64,000 bases of DNA from Dokdonella sp041395345 (GCF_041395345.1 NZ_JAWLAR010000017.1:32122-96121); one strand, 5' to 3'; positions 35,340 through 44,282 are shown, counted from the stretch's first letter. Notes: a model not told the origin generated them from the letters alone. Made by a program: numbers and translations.

Positions 35340-35381
35340 ATTCGGGATTCGGGATTCGGGATTCGGGATTCGGGATTCGGG
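35340..35381 (+). repeat. Six perfect tandem copies of ATTCGGG
   Basis: The heptamer ATTCGGG is repeated six times without error directly after the smpB stop. A single inverted copy, CCCGAAT, lies 20 bases downstream at 35401-35407. Such heptamer runs are frequent in intergenic DNA of xanthomonads and relatives, and copy number is likely unstable. Confidence 0.95.
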
Positions 35382-35505
35382 ATGATCCGCCCTGGCGCAT
35401 CCCGAATCTCTACTGCGGGATGCCCCTGCCCCGTTCCCCTTGAACCGCACCATACTCAACCCCATCTCCTGAACGTGCTGGCCACGTGCTAGCATTCCGT
35501 TCCCC

Positions 35506-35860
35506 GGGGGTGTCATGGCTTCGACGGGGGTAGTGAGATAGCTTGGTGCATGCCGAGGGGGCGACTTTCCTCGTTAATCCAGTAGCAAACTTTTAGTTGC
35601 CAACGACGACAACTACGCACTCGCCGCTTAAGGCGTAAGCCGGGAACCCACTTGTGCTCATGCTCGTGGATGTACCGTCATTATCATGAGATAGCCTGAT
35701 TCCGCCGTCTGTCGGAAGAATGGCGAAACTTTTCAGACTGGTCGACCGGTGCGTTTCGCACATCGTACTGCCGGAAGACGAGATCGAACGGTGAGCTAAG
35801 CATGTAGTACCGGGCGTCAATCGCCTTCGGACGCGGGTTCAACTCCCGCCACCTCCACCA
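35506..35860 (+). ncRNA. ssrA: Transfer-messenger RNA (tmRNA)
   Basis: The 355-base RNA starts GGGGGTG and ends with the matching CACCTCC followed by an encoded ACCA, forming the alanyl acceptor stem. The T arm reads GGGTTCAACTCCC. The tag frame at 35599-35631 codes for ANDDNYALAA and a TAA stop, the proteolysis tag added to rescued proteins. With SmpB it frees stalled ribosomes. A TAGCAT box at 35490-35495 is a likely -10. Confidence 0.97.
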
Positions 35861-35865
35861 ATCAA

Positions 35866-35893
35866 AAGGGCCTGCAGGTTTCTGCAGGCCCTT
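35866..35893 (+). terminator. Terminator of tmRNA
   Basis: A perfect stem, AAGGGCCTGCAG paired with CTGCAGGCCCTT around a four-base loop, starts five bases after the tmRNA 3' end and is followed by a weak T-rich tract. Confidence 0.85.
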
Positions 35894-35937
35894 CTCGTTC
35901 ATGTCGCGGGACGCGAAGCTCGTCTGCCCGACGAAAC

Positions 35938-36951
35938 CTACTCCGGAGGGTAGATCCGGCTCCAGTCGTCCTTCATGTCGACTATGACCCAGCCGCGTGC
36001 CCTGGCGTCGTCGAGACCCTTGTTCAACTGACCGATGTGCGATTTGCGGTCGTAGGCCCATTCGCGCTCGGCGTCGGTGTGGTGGACGAGCATGCCGAAA
36101 TTCGGACGCTTGTCCTTGCTGTTGCGAGGTACTGTCGTGTACTCGAGCATCTGGATGTCGCCATCCGAATTGCCGGCCGCGAACACGGGTCGACGACCGA
36201 TGTGCCGGTAGATTCCGACAGGCTTGCCCGCCTTGTCGTCATTGAGGAGCAACTTGCCTTCCTTGATGATGGTCGGCACACCGGCAACCAGCTCGAACTT
36301 CGCATCGAGCGTCGAGCCGACCACCTGCTCGGGCGGGATCCCATATACCTGCTTGGTGAATACCCGCATGAAGTCGACTCCACCTCCGGACACGATGTAG
36401 GTCTTGAAATCATGCGCGCGCAGGTAGTTCAGCAACTCCAGCATCGGCTGGTAGACCATCTGGGCGAATGGCTTCTTGGTGGTTGGGTGACGGGCCGTCT
36501 TCAACCAGTCGCGCACGGACTCCTTGTAGGCCTCGGCACTGATCCCCGCATGCGAGGCCAGCACGATCTTCATCAGGCCCTCTTCCCCGGACGCCGCGAG
36601 CGCCTTCATGTCGCCGTCGAGCACGCTCCTGTAGGGCTCGGTATCCTTCCACTCGGGATGCGATGGCGCGAGTTCCCGGATTCGATCGAGGGCGAAGAAC
36701 AGTTGGAAGTACATGGGTTGTTCGGCCCAGAGCGTGCCGTCGTTGTCGAACGTCGCGACCCGTTCCTCGACGGGGACGAAATTCGGCGAACCCGCCTTCG
36801 AGACCCCCTCGACGAAGGTGATGATGGCCTTCTTGCTGGCGCCGGCATTCCACGAGGGCAGAGGATCAGGGGTGGAGCTGGACTGGGCGCTGGCGACAGC
36901 CGTCAGGCAGGCGAGCGCAATAGTCAGCAGGGTCGGAAAACGCAGCTTCAT
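35938..36951 (-). CDS. Exported HAD-family phosphatase
   Basis: From the chosen ATG the protein has 337 residues with a signal peptide (LTIALACLTAVASAQ). HAD motif I is FDNDGTLW near residue 67, motif II is YIVSGGG near 182 and motif IV is FAAGNSDGD near 260, so it is a periplasmic phosphatase of the phosphoserine phosphatase-like class. The substrate is unknown. It lies 171 bases behind the arylsulfatase gene on the same strand; together they could release phosphate and sulfate from organic esters. Confidence 0.88.
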   Translation of the reverse strand: MKLRFPTLLTIALACLTAVASAQSSSTPDPLPSWNAGASKKAIITFVEGVSKAGSPNFVPVEERVATFDNDGTLWAEQPMYFQLFFALDRIRELAPSHPEWKDTEPYRSVLDGDMKALAASGEEGLMKIVLASHAGISAEAYKESVRDWLKTARHPTTKKPFAQMVYQPMLELLNYLRAHDFKTYIVSGGGVDFMRVFTKQVYGIPPEQVVGSTLDAKFELVAGVPTIIKEGKLLLNDDKAGKPVGIYRHIGRRPVFAAGNSDGDIQMLEYTTVPRNSKDKRPNFGMLVHHTDAEREWAYDRKSHIGQLNKGLDDARARGWVIVDMKDDWSRIYPPE

Positions 36952-37122
36952 CGTCAGGGCACTCCCGTAGTGAGAAATCGAATTCCGGTGGCCCGGGCGC
37001 GCAAGACACGCCAGCACGGCCTATCCAGTCAACCCAAAAGGATTCCCGGCGCAGCTGACTGCGCCGGGAACATATGTTGGCCCATGCCGGAGTCGTCGGT
37101 GACCCGGGACAGGCGCCGGGCG

Positions 37123-38793
37123 TCAATTGCCGGTGGGCAGGGAAAGATTGACGCCATCCTTCGCCATCTGTTCACGGACCCACTGGAATCGCTGGTAGTT
37201 GGACAAGGTGATCGGCCCTGTATATACCTCGCTCTGCAGCTTGCGCGGCGGATACTGGATATAGGACTTCATCTTTTCCTGGATTGCCTTGTTGATGGTC
37301 ACCAGTGTCCAGGTACGCTCGGTATAGTTGTTCATGAAGATATCGTAGCGTTCCTGCGGATCGGCCCACAGATCGAATACCTGCGGCACGGTGGCCGTGT
37401 ACTTCTCCGGCCCCTTCCAGCCTAGGTTGCTGTCGACCGCCAGGCCACCCGTGGCCTGGCCATCGTCGCCGCGCAGGTTGAACACGGCCTTGTAGTTGCC
37501 CACGCGAGCGGCGCCGGGAGTCAGTTCGTTCTCGGTGAAGTAGAACCAGGCGTTCCGCTTTGACTTGCCGGTGCCGAACAACACGGGCGACATGTCATAG
37601 CTGTCGAATACGATCGGCTTGCCATCGCGGTCCTTGGTCGGGAGCGCATTGATTCCGGCCACCTTGGCAAAGGTCTCCATCAGGTCGAGGCCACCGAGGA
37701 TGTCGTGGTTCTTCGAACCCGCCTTGATCCGGCCCGGCATCCAGGCGATGGCCGGGACGCGATTTCCGCCTTCGCGCACCGTACCCTTGGTGCCGCGGAA
37801 CGGCGTGTAGCCGGCATCGGGATAGACATCCTGCCATGCGCCATTGTCGGTCGTATAGAAAACCAGCGTGTTCTTGTCGAGACCGAGCGAACGGATCTTG
37901 TCCATGATCGCACCGATGCGGGTATCCAGTTCGACCACGGAATCGGCGTACTTCGACTTGGACAGCGACTTGTGCTCGAACTCCGGCGCCGGCATGTTCG
38001 GCTGGTGCACCTTCATGAAGTTCACGTTGATGAAGAACGGCCTGGACGTGTCCTTGGCGGCATCATCGAGGAATTCCAGCGCCGCTTTCTGCACGTAGCC
38101 GTCGAAGAACGGGATGCCGACCACGCCATTCGGGTAGTTGACGCCGTGCAGCGTTACGTTCTGTCCAGGCTTGTCGACGTACTGACCATTGATCTTGAAG
38201 TCTTCGTGGGGCTTCTCGCCCGCGTTGCCCGACAGCGATCCCTTGGTCACGCGCATGAACATCTCGCGCAGTTCCGGAGCCATGTCCGGAAACCAGGTCG
38301 GATCCGCGTAGGTGTAGGCATTGAGGTGATAGAGGCCGGCATATTTCATCACGTCGTAGCCCTGCGCGTTCGGCAAGGCGTAGTCGTCTTCACCCAGATG
38401 CCACTTGCCGGTGAAGTAGGTCTTGTATCCGGCCGTCTTGAGCACCGAAGCGAGGGTCCATTCGGCCGCCGGCAGTCCACCGCCCTGGCCCTGGAAGGCT
38501 ACTGTGGTCATGCCGCTGCGATTCGGAATACGACCCGTCTGCATGGCCGCCCGGCCCGGCGTGCAGCTGGGCTGCGCGTAGAACGAAAACATGGTCATGC
38601 CTTCATCGGCGAGCCGGTCGATATTCGGCGTGGGCATGCCGCGCCCTTCGCCACCGCCATAGGGCCCAAGGTCACCGTAACCGGTGTCGTCGGAAACGAT
38701 CAGGACGATGTTCGGCTTGCTGTCCTGCGCCAGAACCGGCGAAGCGGCCAGCAAGAAAGGAATGGCTGCAAACACATATCTCAAGTAGCTCAT
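37123..38793 (-). CDS. Exported arylsulfatase (type I, formylglycine)
   Basis: The 556-residue enzyme hydrolyses sulfate esters in the periplasm. A signal peptide (YVFAAIPFLLAASPVLA) is followed by the metal-binding NIVLIVSDDTGYGDLG. The sulfatase signature is SCTPGRAAMQTGR near residue 84, where the cysteine is converted to formylglycine. GKWHLGE near 131 and a second metal site (FYTTDNG near 310) are present. AAGGAG lies six bases before the ATG. No formylglycine-generating enzyme is encoded in the window. The promoter upstream shares an operator-like block with that of the receiver gene, which points to control by the adjacent two-component system. Confidence 0.95.
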   Translation of the reverse strand: MSYLRYVFAAIPFLLAASPVLAQDSKPNIVLIVSDDTGYGDLGPYGGGEGRGMPTPNIDRLADEGMTMFSFYAQPSCTPGRAAMQTGRIPNRSGMTTVAFQGQGGGLPAAEWTLASVLKTAGYKTYFTGKWHLGEDDYALPNAQGYDVMKYAGLYHLNAYTYADPTWFPDMAPELREMFMRVTKGSLSGNAGEKPHEDFKINGQYVDKPGQNVTLHGVNYPNGVVGIPFFDGYVQKAALEFLDDAAKDTSRPFFINVNFMKVHQPNMPAPEFEHKSLSKSKYADSVVELDTRIGAIMDKIRSLGLDKNTLVFYTTDNGAWQDVYPDAGYTPFRGTKGTVREGGNRVPAIAWMPGRIKAGSKNHDILGGLDLMETFAKVAGINALPTKDRDGKPIVFDSYDMSPVLFGTGKSKRNAWFYFTENELTPGAARVGNYKAVFNLRGDDGQATGGLAVDSNLGWKGPEKYTATVPQVFDLWADPQERYDIFMNNYTERTWTLVTINKAIQEKMKSYIQYPPRKLQSEVYTGPITLSNYQRFQWVREQMAKDGVNLSLPTGN

Positions 38794-38977
38794 CTGCATC
38801 TCCTTGCGAGTCAAGAAAGTATCGGGTGTCGAAACTTTGCCTGGGCCGGATCGGTCGCATCGGGGCCAGCCTTGTTGGAGCTCTCACCAAGAGAACAGGG
38901 AATCCGGTCCTGCGATGATTGGGACGGCCCGGCTTCGTACAGACCGGATCGTGAACGCCGTCGAAACAATGCTTGAA

Positions 38978-39031
38978 CTATAGTGACCCTGCGACGCTGC
39001 GCCCATTCGGGACTCCACTTAGAGTACGTAG
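38978..39031 (-). promoter_or_regulatory. Sulfatase promoter with TACGTA/CCCGAAT operator-like block
   Basis: In the minus direction TACGTA (39030-39025) is followed by TCTA, a G, CCCGAAT (39011-39005) and a -10-like TATAGT (38983-38978). The same words occur at the same spacing upstream of the receiver gene (39544-39598). The block would cover about -61 to -35, where an activator touches RNA polymerase. The start to ATG distance is about 180 bases. Confidence 0.6.
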
Positions 39032-39040
39032 GTAGGCCAA

Positions 39041-39436
39041 TCAGGAGGCTTCCTCCCCGATACTGTCCGCACGGTGAAAGAGGATCCAGCGGACGCGATC
39101 GAGAAACTCTTGCTCGCGCAAGGGCTTTTGCAGGATCTCGGCGGCCCCATGCCGGATGGCCAGCACCACCATCGGCACATCGCCCCGTTCGGTGATGGCC
39201 AGAACCGCCCTGCTCCTGCAATTCGCGGCGAGTCGGTCGAGTCGGACCCTGCCGTCCACGTCGGCCAGTCCGGCATCCAGGACGACACAGCCGTGGACCA
39301 CGGGCCCCGGTGCCTGGAGCCAGGCCTGGATCGACGGAAGCACATCGACCACCAACCCGGCCGCCACCATGAGCTTCGACAGGGAGTCTCGAAGCTCGGC
39401 ATCTTCGCTGACAAGTTGTACGGTATTCGCAGCCAT
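39041..39436 (-). CDS. Receiver-only response regulator (FixJ-like receiver, no output domain)
   Basis: The 131 residues are a single receiver domain. The acidic pocket is SED near residue 8, the phospho-acceptor lies in VVLDAGLADVDG, the Thr in AITERGDVP and the Lys in LQKPLREQ, so all phosphorylation residues are kept. The final part parallels the FixJ-type neighbour (GDVPIAVEAMKAGAFDFLQKP). There is no DNA-binding domain. It may act as a phosphate sink or as a protein-binding switch for the kinase next door; that is inference. GGAG lies close before the ATG; the frame is open for 66 more codons upstream, so the start is not fixed. Confidence 0.8.
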   Translation of the reverse strand: MAANTVQLVSEDAELRDSLSKLMVAAGLVVDVLPSIQAWLQAPGPVVHGCVVLDAGLADVDGRVRLDRLAANCRSRAVLAITERGDVPMVVLAIRHGAAEILQKPLREQEFLDRVRWILFHRADSIGEEAS

Positions 39437-39543
39437 GGCTCCGTGCGGCGCATTCGAGCTGCCAAAGGCGGAGACCGGATGTGACCCACGCGCGTCCGGA
39501 TCCGGCAGGTCCCCGTTGTCCGTCGAGTGATCGTCGGTTCCCA

Positions 39544-39598
39544 AATCTACTTTAGTGGCAGCGGCTGCGATATTCGGGCAAATGCCTAGACTACGTAG
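39544..39598 (-). promoter_or_regulatory. Receiver-gene promoter with TACGTA/CCCGAAT operator-like block
   Basis: In the minus direction TACGTA (39597-39592, within the palindrome CTACGTAG) is followed by TCTA, a G, CCCGAAT (39578-39572) and a -10-like TAGATT (39549-39544). All four elements keep the spacing seen at the sulfatase promoter. The predicted transcript start is about 100 bases before the ATG. Confidence 0.6.
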
Positions 39599-39676
39599 AC
39601 AATCCCGAATGACCCTCGGGTCATCAAGGCCCATCCATTCCGCCGGATCCGCATGCGGCCGGGTCGATGGGGCTGG

Positions 39677-40360
39677 TCAGGTCCGCGAGCGCGTCCGCGG
39701 GTGGCCGGAAACCCGGGGACCGAGGAGTAGGTCCGGGTCGTCATGGGACATCACGGACGGCGAAATCCGGACCAGCAATTCCTTGACCGTGCCGATGCCC
39801 AGCTTATGCAGCAGGTTGCGCCGATGCGCTTCGGCGGTTCGCGGACTCATGTCCAGTTGCTCGGCCATGTTCTTGCTGGTTTCTCCGGCGAGTACATGAT
39901 CGAGCACTTCGACTTCGCGCGGGGTCAGGGTTGCGATGCGACGCGTCAATTCCTCCTCGGCCTGTCTGGCCTGGCGCGTGGCGTGGTCCTGGGACAATGC
40001 GGCATGGACGCTGTCGAGCAGGGCCTGCTCCCGATAAGGCTTCTGCAGGAAATCGAAGGCACCCGCCTTCATGGCCTCGACGGCAATCGGCACATCGCCA
40101 TGGCCGGTCAACATGATGATCGGCAGGGCGAAATCACTTTCCAACAAGGTTCGCTGCAGGACCAGGCCACTCATGTCGGGCATGCGGACGTCAAGCACGA
40201 GGCAGCCTGCCCTTCCCGGCTTCCACGCACTCAGAAAGTCCATGGCGGAGGCATGGCATTCGGCGTGCAATCCTACGGATTCGACCAGTTCGCTGATCGA
40301 ATCGCGCACACCTGCATCGTCGTCGACGACAAAGACGGTGGCCTGGTTGCGCTTGTTCAT
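39677..40360 (-). CDS. FixJ-family response regulator with LuxR-type DNA-binding domain
   Basis: The 227-residue protein has a receiver domain (ATVFVVDDDAGVRDSI, phospho-acceptor in LVLDVRMPDMSG, LTGHGDVP, LQKP) and a C-terminal helix-turn-helix (TLTPREVEVLDHVLAGETSK, then SPRTAEAHRRNLLHKLGI). It should be a transcription activator switched on by phosphorylation. The ATG overlaps the kinase stop as ATGA, so the two form a coupled pair. Likely targets are the two promoters with the TACGTA/CCCGAAT block just downstream. Confidence 0.94.
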   Translation of the reverse strand: MNKRNQATVFVVDDDAGVRDSISELVESVGLHAECHASAMDFLSAWKPGRAGCLVLDVRMPDMSGLVLQRTLLESDFALPIIMLTGHGDVPIAVEAMKAGAFDFLQKPYREQALLDSVHAALSQDHATRQARQAEEELTRRIATLTPREVEVLDHVLAGETSKNMAEQLDMSPRTAEAHRRNLLHKLGIGTVKELLVRISPSVMSHDDPDLLLGPRVSGHPRTRSRT

Positions 40361-42345
40361 GGCTTGAAGGCCCGCAAGGTGAATCCGAATATCGCGCCCC
40401 CGGCAGGATTGGGCTCGTGCCAGATGCGCCCATCGTGAGCGTCGATGATCGCCTCGCAGATTGCCAGCCCCATTCCCATGCCATCCTTCTTGCTGGAGTG
40501 CATGCGCCCGAAAAGACTCGCCCTCATGTCGAACGGGACACCGGGGCCCCAATCCGTCACACGGACCTGAATCTCCCGATCGCTGATGGGATGCGCCTCG
40601 ATCTCGACGCGTCCGATGGCTTCCTCGTCCGATCCGGTGCTTTGCATGGCATTTTGCAAGAGATTGACCAGCACCAGCTGGATCTCGAGTTCGTCGGCAA
40701 GGACCTCGGGAAGTTCGCCAGCCGGGCGCCAGGCGATCCGACATCGCCGGGTCTGCGCCTCCGGCTCGAGGATCCTGATGACGTCGTTGACCAGCTTGTC
40801 CAGCGAAGCGGGTCGCAACGGGCCATTCTCCCGGCTCACCACATTGCGAATCCTCTGCGTTATCGCACCGGCCCGACCGGCTTCGGATTCGAGCTTTCCG
40901 AGCAGCTCGATCAGCTTGGGCCGGTCGTCCACGTTCGCCTGCAGTCGTCGCTTGGCCGCCTGCGCGTAGTTCTGGATCGCGATCAGAGGCTGATTGATCT
41001 CGTGCGCGATGGCGGTGGCCATGGTGCCCAGCGATCGCTCCTTGCTGAACCGGGCAAGATTGGACCTGAGATCCGCCGCCGTCGTCTCGGCGATCCGGCG
41101 TCGCCCGATTTCATCGATGAGTTCGGCCTCGGCCGTTCGTCGCTGCCGGCGGCTGATCATGAGTCCTGTGATCAGGAGTCCCTGCAGCAGGATGACCGTT
41201 CCGAACGAGACGACTGCGATCGGATAGCGTTCCCAGATCGTGACGTGCCGATTTCGAACCTGCGTCTGCGACGGCAGATCGCGCTCTTCGATGTTCCAGC
41301 GACTCAAGGCCTGCTTGTCGACCATGGCCGAGTTCGAGCGCCTGCGAACGATGGGTATGGAAGCGGGTGACTCCCCCCGCAGGATGCGCATCGCGATGCC
41401 CGCGGCCAGGTAGCCGTCCTCCTCCTTCGTCATCAGCTTCCCGCCGACGATGCCGTGACCAAGCAAGGTGTCCCAGAGGCCGTAGATCGGCGCAGTAGAC
41501 GCTTTCGAGACCGTCTCGATCAGCGACTTGGGCACGTAAGGCGCTCCGTTGCGGTCGCTGAACTGCACAAGATAGAGGATCACGGTGTGGTCCGGGAGTC
41601 TTCCGACCGTCTCCACCAGTTCCTCGATCGGCAATCCCCGCAGCCAGACGAATCGGATCCTGTCTTCGAACGCGCCGAGCGCCCTGGCAACCTGGGGCTC
41701 GAAACTTCGGTCGAAATCGCTGGCGCCGATGATCAGGGCAACCTGTACGGTGTCGGGATGAATCGCGAGTGCGAGTTCCAGCGTTCCTGCAACATCGATG
41801 TTGTTGGTGACGCCGGTGACGTGAGGCGGCAGACGACGTCCTTCCACAAACGCATCATTCACGCCCACAAAGACGATGGGAACGCCAGGGAACGGGGTTT
41901 CCTCATTGTCGAGCAGCAGCGAGAGTGCCGGCGTGCCCGATGCCACCAGCAAATGCGGCTTGCGAGAATCGTACACGTCCTGCAGATAGCCGATCAGTCG
42001 CCCGAGGTCGTTCTTTCTGTATTTCGAGGCGAGATCCGGCGATTCCATGTCGATCTCGACGGCGACTCGTTCATCCTCCGAAAAGCCACGGGCGAGGCCG
42101 CGTTGCTGGTCGAGGTTCACTGGAAAACTGGTCCTAAGTGAGTTCAGAACCAGTACACGGTAAGGCCCTTCCTGATTTGACCCGCCAAGGGCGCAAGCCA
42201 GGTTCAGAAACCCGGCGAGGACGAAACCGACCAGCCAGCGCGAAAGAACCGCGACCCTGACCGCAGGCAGCCTGCAGGAGATTTTGGTCCGGGCGGCGGC
42301 TGGCGGCAGGTGGACAGACCCTGTTGTGTGTCGCAGTTGTTCCAC
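40357..42345 (-). CDS. Sensor histidine kinase with periplasmic substrate-binding-type domain
   Basis: From the GTG chosen the protein has 662 residues. A first membrane segment (RWLVGFVLAGFLNLACAL) is followed by a periplasmic domain of about 300 residues (YRVLVLNSLRTSFPVNLDQQ, LLVASGTPALSLLL, GVPIVFVGVND) that resembles the ABC_sub_bind family. A second helix (PIAVVSFGTVILLQGLLITG) leads to a coiled coil and a kinase core with the H-box HEINQPLIAIQNYAQAA, N-box VNLLQNAMQS and G-boxes DWGPGVP and GMGMGLAICEAI. The ligand is unknown. The frame extends 51 codons upstream without a clear start, so the N-terminus is unsure. Confidence 0.92.
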   Translation of the reverse strand: MEQLRHTTGSVHLPPAAARTKISCRLPAVRVAVLSRWLVGFVLAGFLNLACALGGSNQEGPYRVLVLNSLRTSFPVNLDQQRGLARGFSEDERVAVEIDMESPDLASKYRKNDLGRLIGYLQDVYDSRKPHLLVASGTPALSLLLDNEETPFPGVPIVFVGVNDAFVEGRRLPPHVTGVTNNIDVAGTLELALAIHPDTVQVALIIGASDFDRSFEPQVARALGAFEDRIRFVWLRGLPIEELVETVGRLPDHTVILYLVQFSDRNGAPYVPKSLIETVSKASTAPIYGLWDTLLGHGIVGGKLMTKEEDGYLAAGIAMRILRGESPASIPIVRRRSNSAMVDKQALSRWNIEERDLPSQTQVRNRHVTIWERYPIAVVSFGTVILLQGLLITGLMISRRQRRTAEAELIDEIGRRRIAETTAADLRSNLARFSKERSLGTMATAIAHEINQPLIAIQNYAQAAKRRLQANVDDRPKLIELLGKLESEAGRAGAITQRIRNVVSRENGPLRPASLDKLVNDVIRILEPEAQTRRCRIAWRPAGELPEVLADELEIQLVLVNLLQNAMQSTGSDEEAIGRVEIEAHPISDREIQVRVTDWGPGVPFDMRASLFGRMHSSKKDGMGMGLAICEAIIDAHDGRIWHEPNPAGGAIFGFTLRAFKP

Positions 42346-42922
42346 CCGGCCCCTGCGAAATCGCGCACCTGAACATGCATTGGCCCGGATTTTCCGCGCC
42401 TTCGGCGCGAGCGGCAAGTCGCAGGCCGGTCGACTCCCGCTTCCGTCGACGACGATTCGAAGGGTGGTGAACCCTGCGCAGGATCGTCGGCGCGCCAAAC
42501 GCGAAAGACGCCATGCTCGACCGATAGATGGCAGAACAAGATGCGCCGTCGCCCACGGTCTGGGGCCCTGGCATCGATCTCGCCCTTGTCGTCGCCGCCA
42601 TGCTGCCCTTGCTTTTGCTGGTGCTGTCCCATGGCGTACTGAGTCGCGAGGGGGGGAATCGCGGCGCTTGCCGCTGTTCCACGTACAGTGCGGCAGGGTC
42701 GCTGACCTCGTTCTCGACCGGTTGCCCTGTCCGAGCGAAGCCCGGGATGCGCAGGGTGCAGCATGGAAAAACGTGACGCAGCGCGCCGAGATCTACATGG
42801 CGGAGGACCACGACCAGGCCGACCCACCGGACAAGGCGGCGGCTACCGCGAGTCTCTTGCCCTTGAAGGACTGCAGAAGTTGATGAGCTCGAGAAACCCT
42901 CACGTCGGCAGCAGGCCTCCTT
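42346..42922. other. Gap upstream of the kinase gene
   Basis: No convincing gene lies in these 577 bases. A plus-strand frame of 82 codons (42528-42776) holds one hydrophobic stretch (LALVVAAMLPLLLLVLSHGV) but the rest is Arg/Ser-rich and typical of chance frames, and it overlaps the open region in front of the kinase. The kinase promoter must be here but I could not define it. Confidence 0.5.
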
Positions 42923-43618
42923 TTATTCAGTGCCACCACTTCCGGATTTCTTCAGGAAACCGTCGAGCGGATCGAGCAGGTCTTTCGCGCTATTCATTTG
43001 TTCGGAAAGTGCCTGTGCTTCAACGATCATCGCGGTCGACATGCCGCGAATGGCACCAATATTCTGCCTGGCATGGTTTTCCGGTGATGGATCCCGTGCG
43101 ACCGAGATCAAAAGCAGGGCCATGCCCGCAACCTTGTCCTGTTTCACTCCCTGGCCACGCGCATACAACATGCCCAGATTACCTATCGCCAGCGCATCCC
43201 CCTGCACCGATGCCTTGCGATACCACTCATTCGCCTTGGCGTAGTCCACCGCGGTGCCTCGGCCATTCTCGTAGAGCACTCCCAGATTGAACTGCGCGAA
43301 TGCATTTCCTTGCGCTGCTGCCTTGCCATACCAGGCAACCGCCTCGCTCTCGTCCTGGCCAACCCCAAGGCCTTGCTCATACATCAAGGCCAGGTTGTAC
43401 TGCGAATCGGCGTGACCCTGCCTTGCGGCAGCGAGAAACTCTCGATAGGCCAGCGACAGATCGTTGGCCTCATAGGCTGCAATGCCCGCCTCGAAGTGTG
43501 CATTGCCCCCACCTTGAGCACGGGCCTGGAACGAAACCGCCAGGCAGACAAGCAGGCATGCGCCAAGCGCACGGACTTTGAGGGAGAGTGGACTCATTGG
43601 CACCGCGACGTTGGGCAT
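42923..43618 (-). CDS. Exported Sel1-repeat protein
   Basis: The 231-residue protein has a signal peptide (ALGACLLVCLAVSFQARAQ) and four Sel1-like repeats with the A..G...A...LG..Y..G.GV pattern (HADSQYNLALMYEQGLGV, NAFAQFNLGVLYENGRG, DALAIGNLGMLYARGQGV). Such helical solenoids bind other proteins, often in envelope processes. The partner is unknown. An internal ATG seven codons in is an alternative start. Confidence 0.88.
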   Translation of the reverse strand: MPNVAVPMSPLSLKVRALGACLLVCLAVSFQARAQGGGNAHFEAGIAAYEANDLSLAYREFLAAARQGHADSQYNLALMYEQGLGVGQDESEAVAWYGKAAAQGNAFAQFNLGVLYENGRGTAVDYAKANEWYRKASVQGDALAIGNLGMLYARGQGVKQDKVAGMALLLISVARDPSPENHARQNIGAIRGMSTAMIVEAQALSEQMNSAKDLLDPLDGFLKKSGSGGTE

Positions 43619-43814
43619 CTTCGAGCTCTTGATTGATCCTTGTGAACGTCAATCCTAGCAGTGATCCCGCGGACGGAATCGCCTGCGGGCAACGAAACTT
43701 CAAGTGGAGGGTTGTGCCCCTGTCGATATCACGGTGCGCTCAAACCGGGTGCACATTGGAGTCGGCTGAACCTCGCCCTATTTCGAAGGGTCATGTGCCG
43801 AAATTGGAAGACAA

Positions 43815-43840
43815 GAAAAAAGCCCCGCTTTCGCGGGGCT
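43815..43840 (-). terminator. Terminator of the CsbD gene
   Basis: The stem AGCCCCGC/GCGGGGCT with a four-base loop is followed in the minus direction by a T-run. It lies 23 bases after the CsbD stop. Confidence 0.9.
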
Positions 43841-43862
43841 CTGCTTGTACGACATCCGAGGA

Positions 43863-44060
43863 TCAGATGGAGCGCTCGAACTCACGGACGGCTTCCTTGG
43901 CTTCGTCGCGGGCAATGCCGTAACGTTCCTGAATCTTGCCGGCAAGGTATTCGGTATTGCCTTCGGCCACATCCAGGTCGTCATTCGTGAGCTTGCCCCA
44001 CTTCTCCTGGATGCTGCCCTTGAGTTGCTTCCATTTTCCTTCGATTCTGTCTTCGTTCAT
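43863..44060 (-). CDS. CsbD family stress protein
   Basis: The 65 residues match the whole CsbD domain: MNEDRIEGKWKQLKGSIQEK, WGKLTNDDLDVAEG, LAGKIQERYGIARDEAKEAV. CsbD-like proteins are small, helical, abundant general-stress proteins of unclear function. AAGGAG lies 7 bases before the ATG, and a strong terminator follows, so it is a single-gene transcript. Confidence 0.95.
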   Translation of the reverse strand: MNEDRIEGKWKQLKGSIQEKWGKLTNDDLDVAEGNTEYLAGKIQERYGIARDEAKEAVREFERSI

Positions 44061-44282
44061 GGCTTGCTCCTTGAATGGTTGTTGAAAGGTTCGCCGGAAG
44101 CAGGTCGGGTTCAATCGCGCTCCGTTCCGTCCGGTTGCGTATACCTTGGCGCTTCGCCCATGCACGCAAAATGAACTTGCGTCCTTTCCGGAATCGCCAT
44201 GCAGTTTGTGTTCACATTGTCAGCGCTGAGTGCGTCCCGAATGGATGCTTACAACCGGCAGCCAAGGCGCTATGCTCGGCAG

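Noticed and set aside
35861..35937. Island insertion at tmRNA
   Set aside because: The tmRNA is followed directly by its terminator and then a normal gene; no integrase or repeat of the tmRNA end is visible.
36037..37425. Plus-strand frame of 462 codons opposite the HAD and sulfatase genes
   Set aside because: It runs across two well-supported minus-strand genes and their gap, and shows no domain.
42528..42776. Small plus-strand frame with one hydrophobic stretch
   Set aside because: Only the first third looks like a membrane segment; the rest is typical chance coding and there is no good ribosome binding site.
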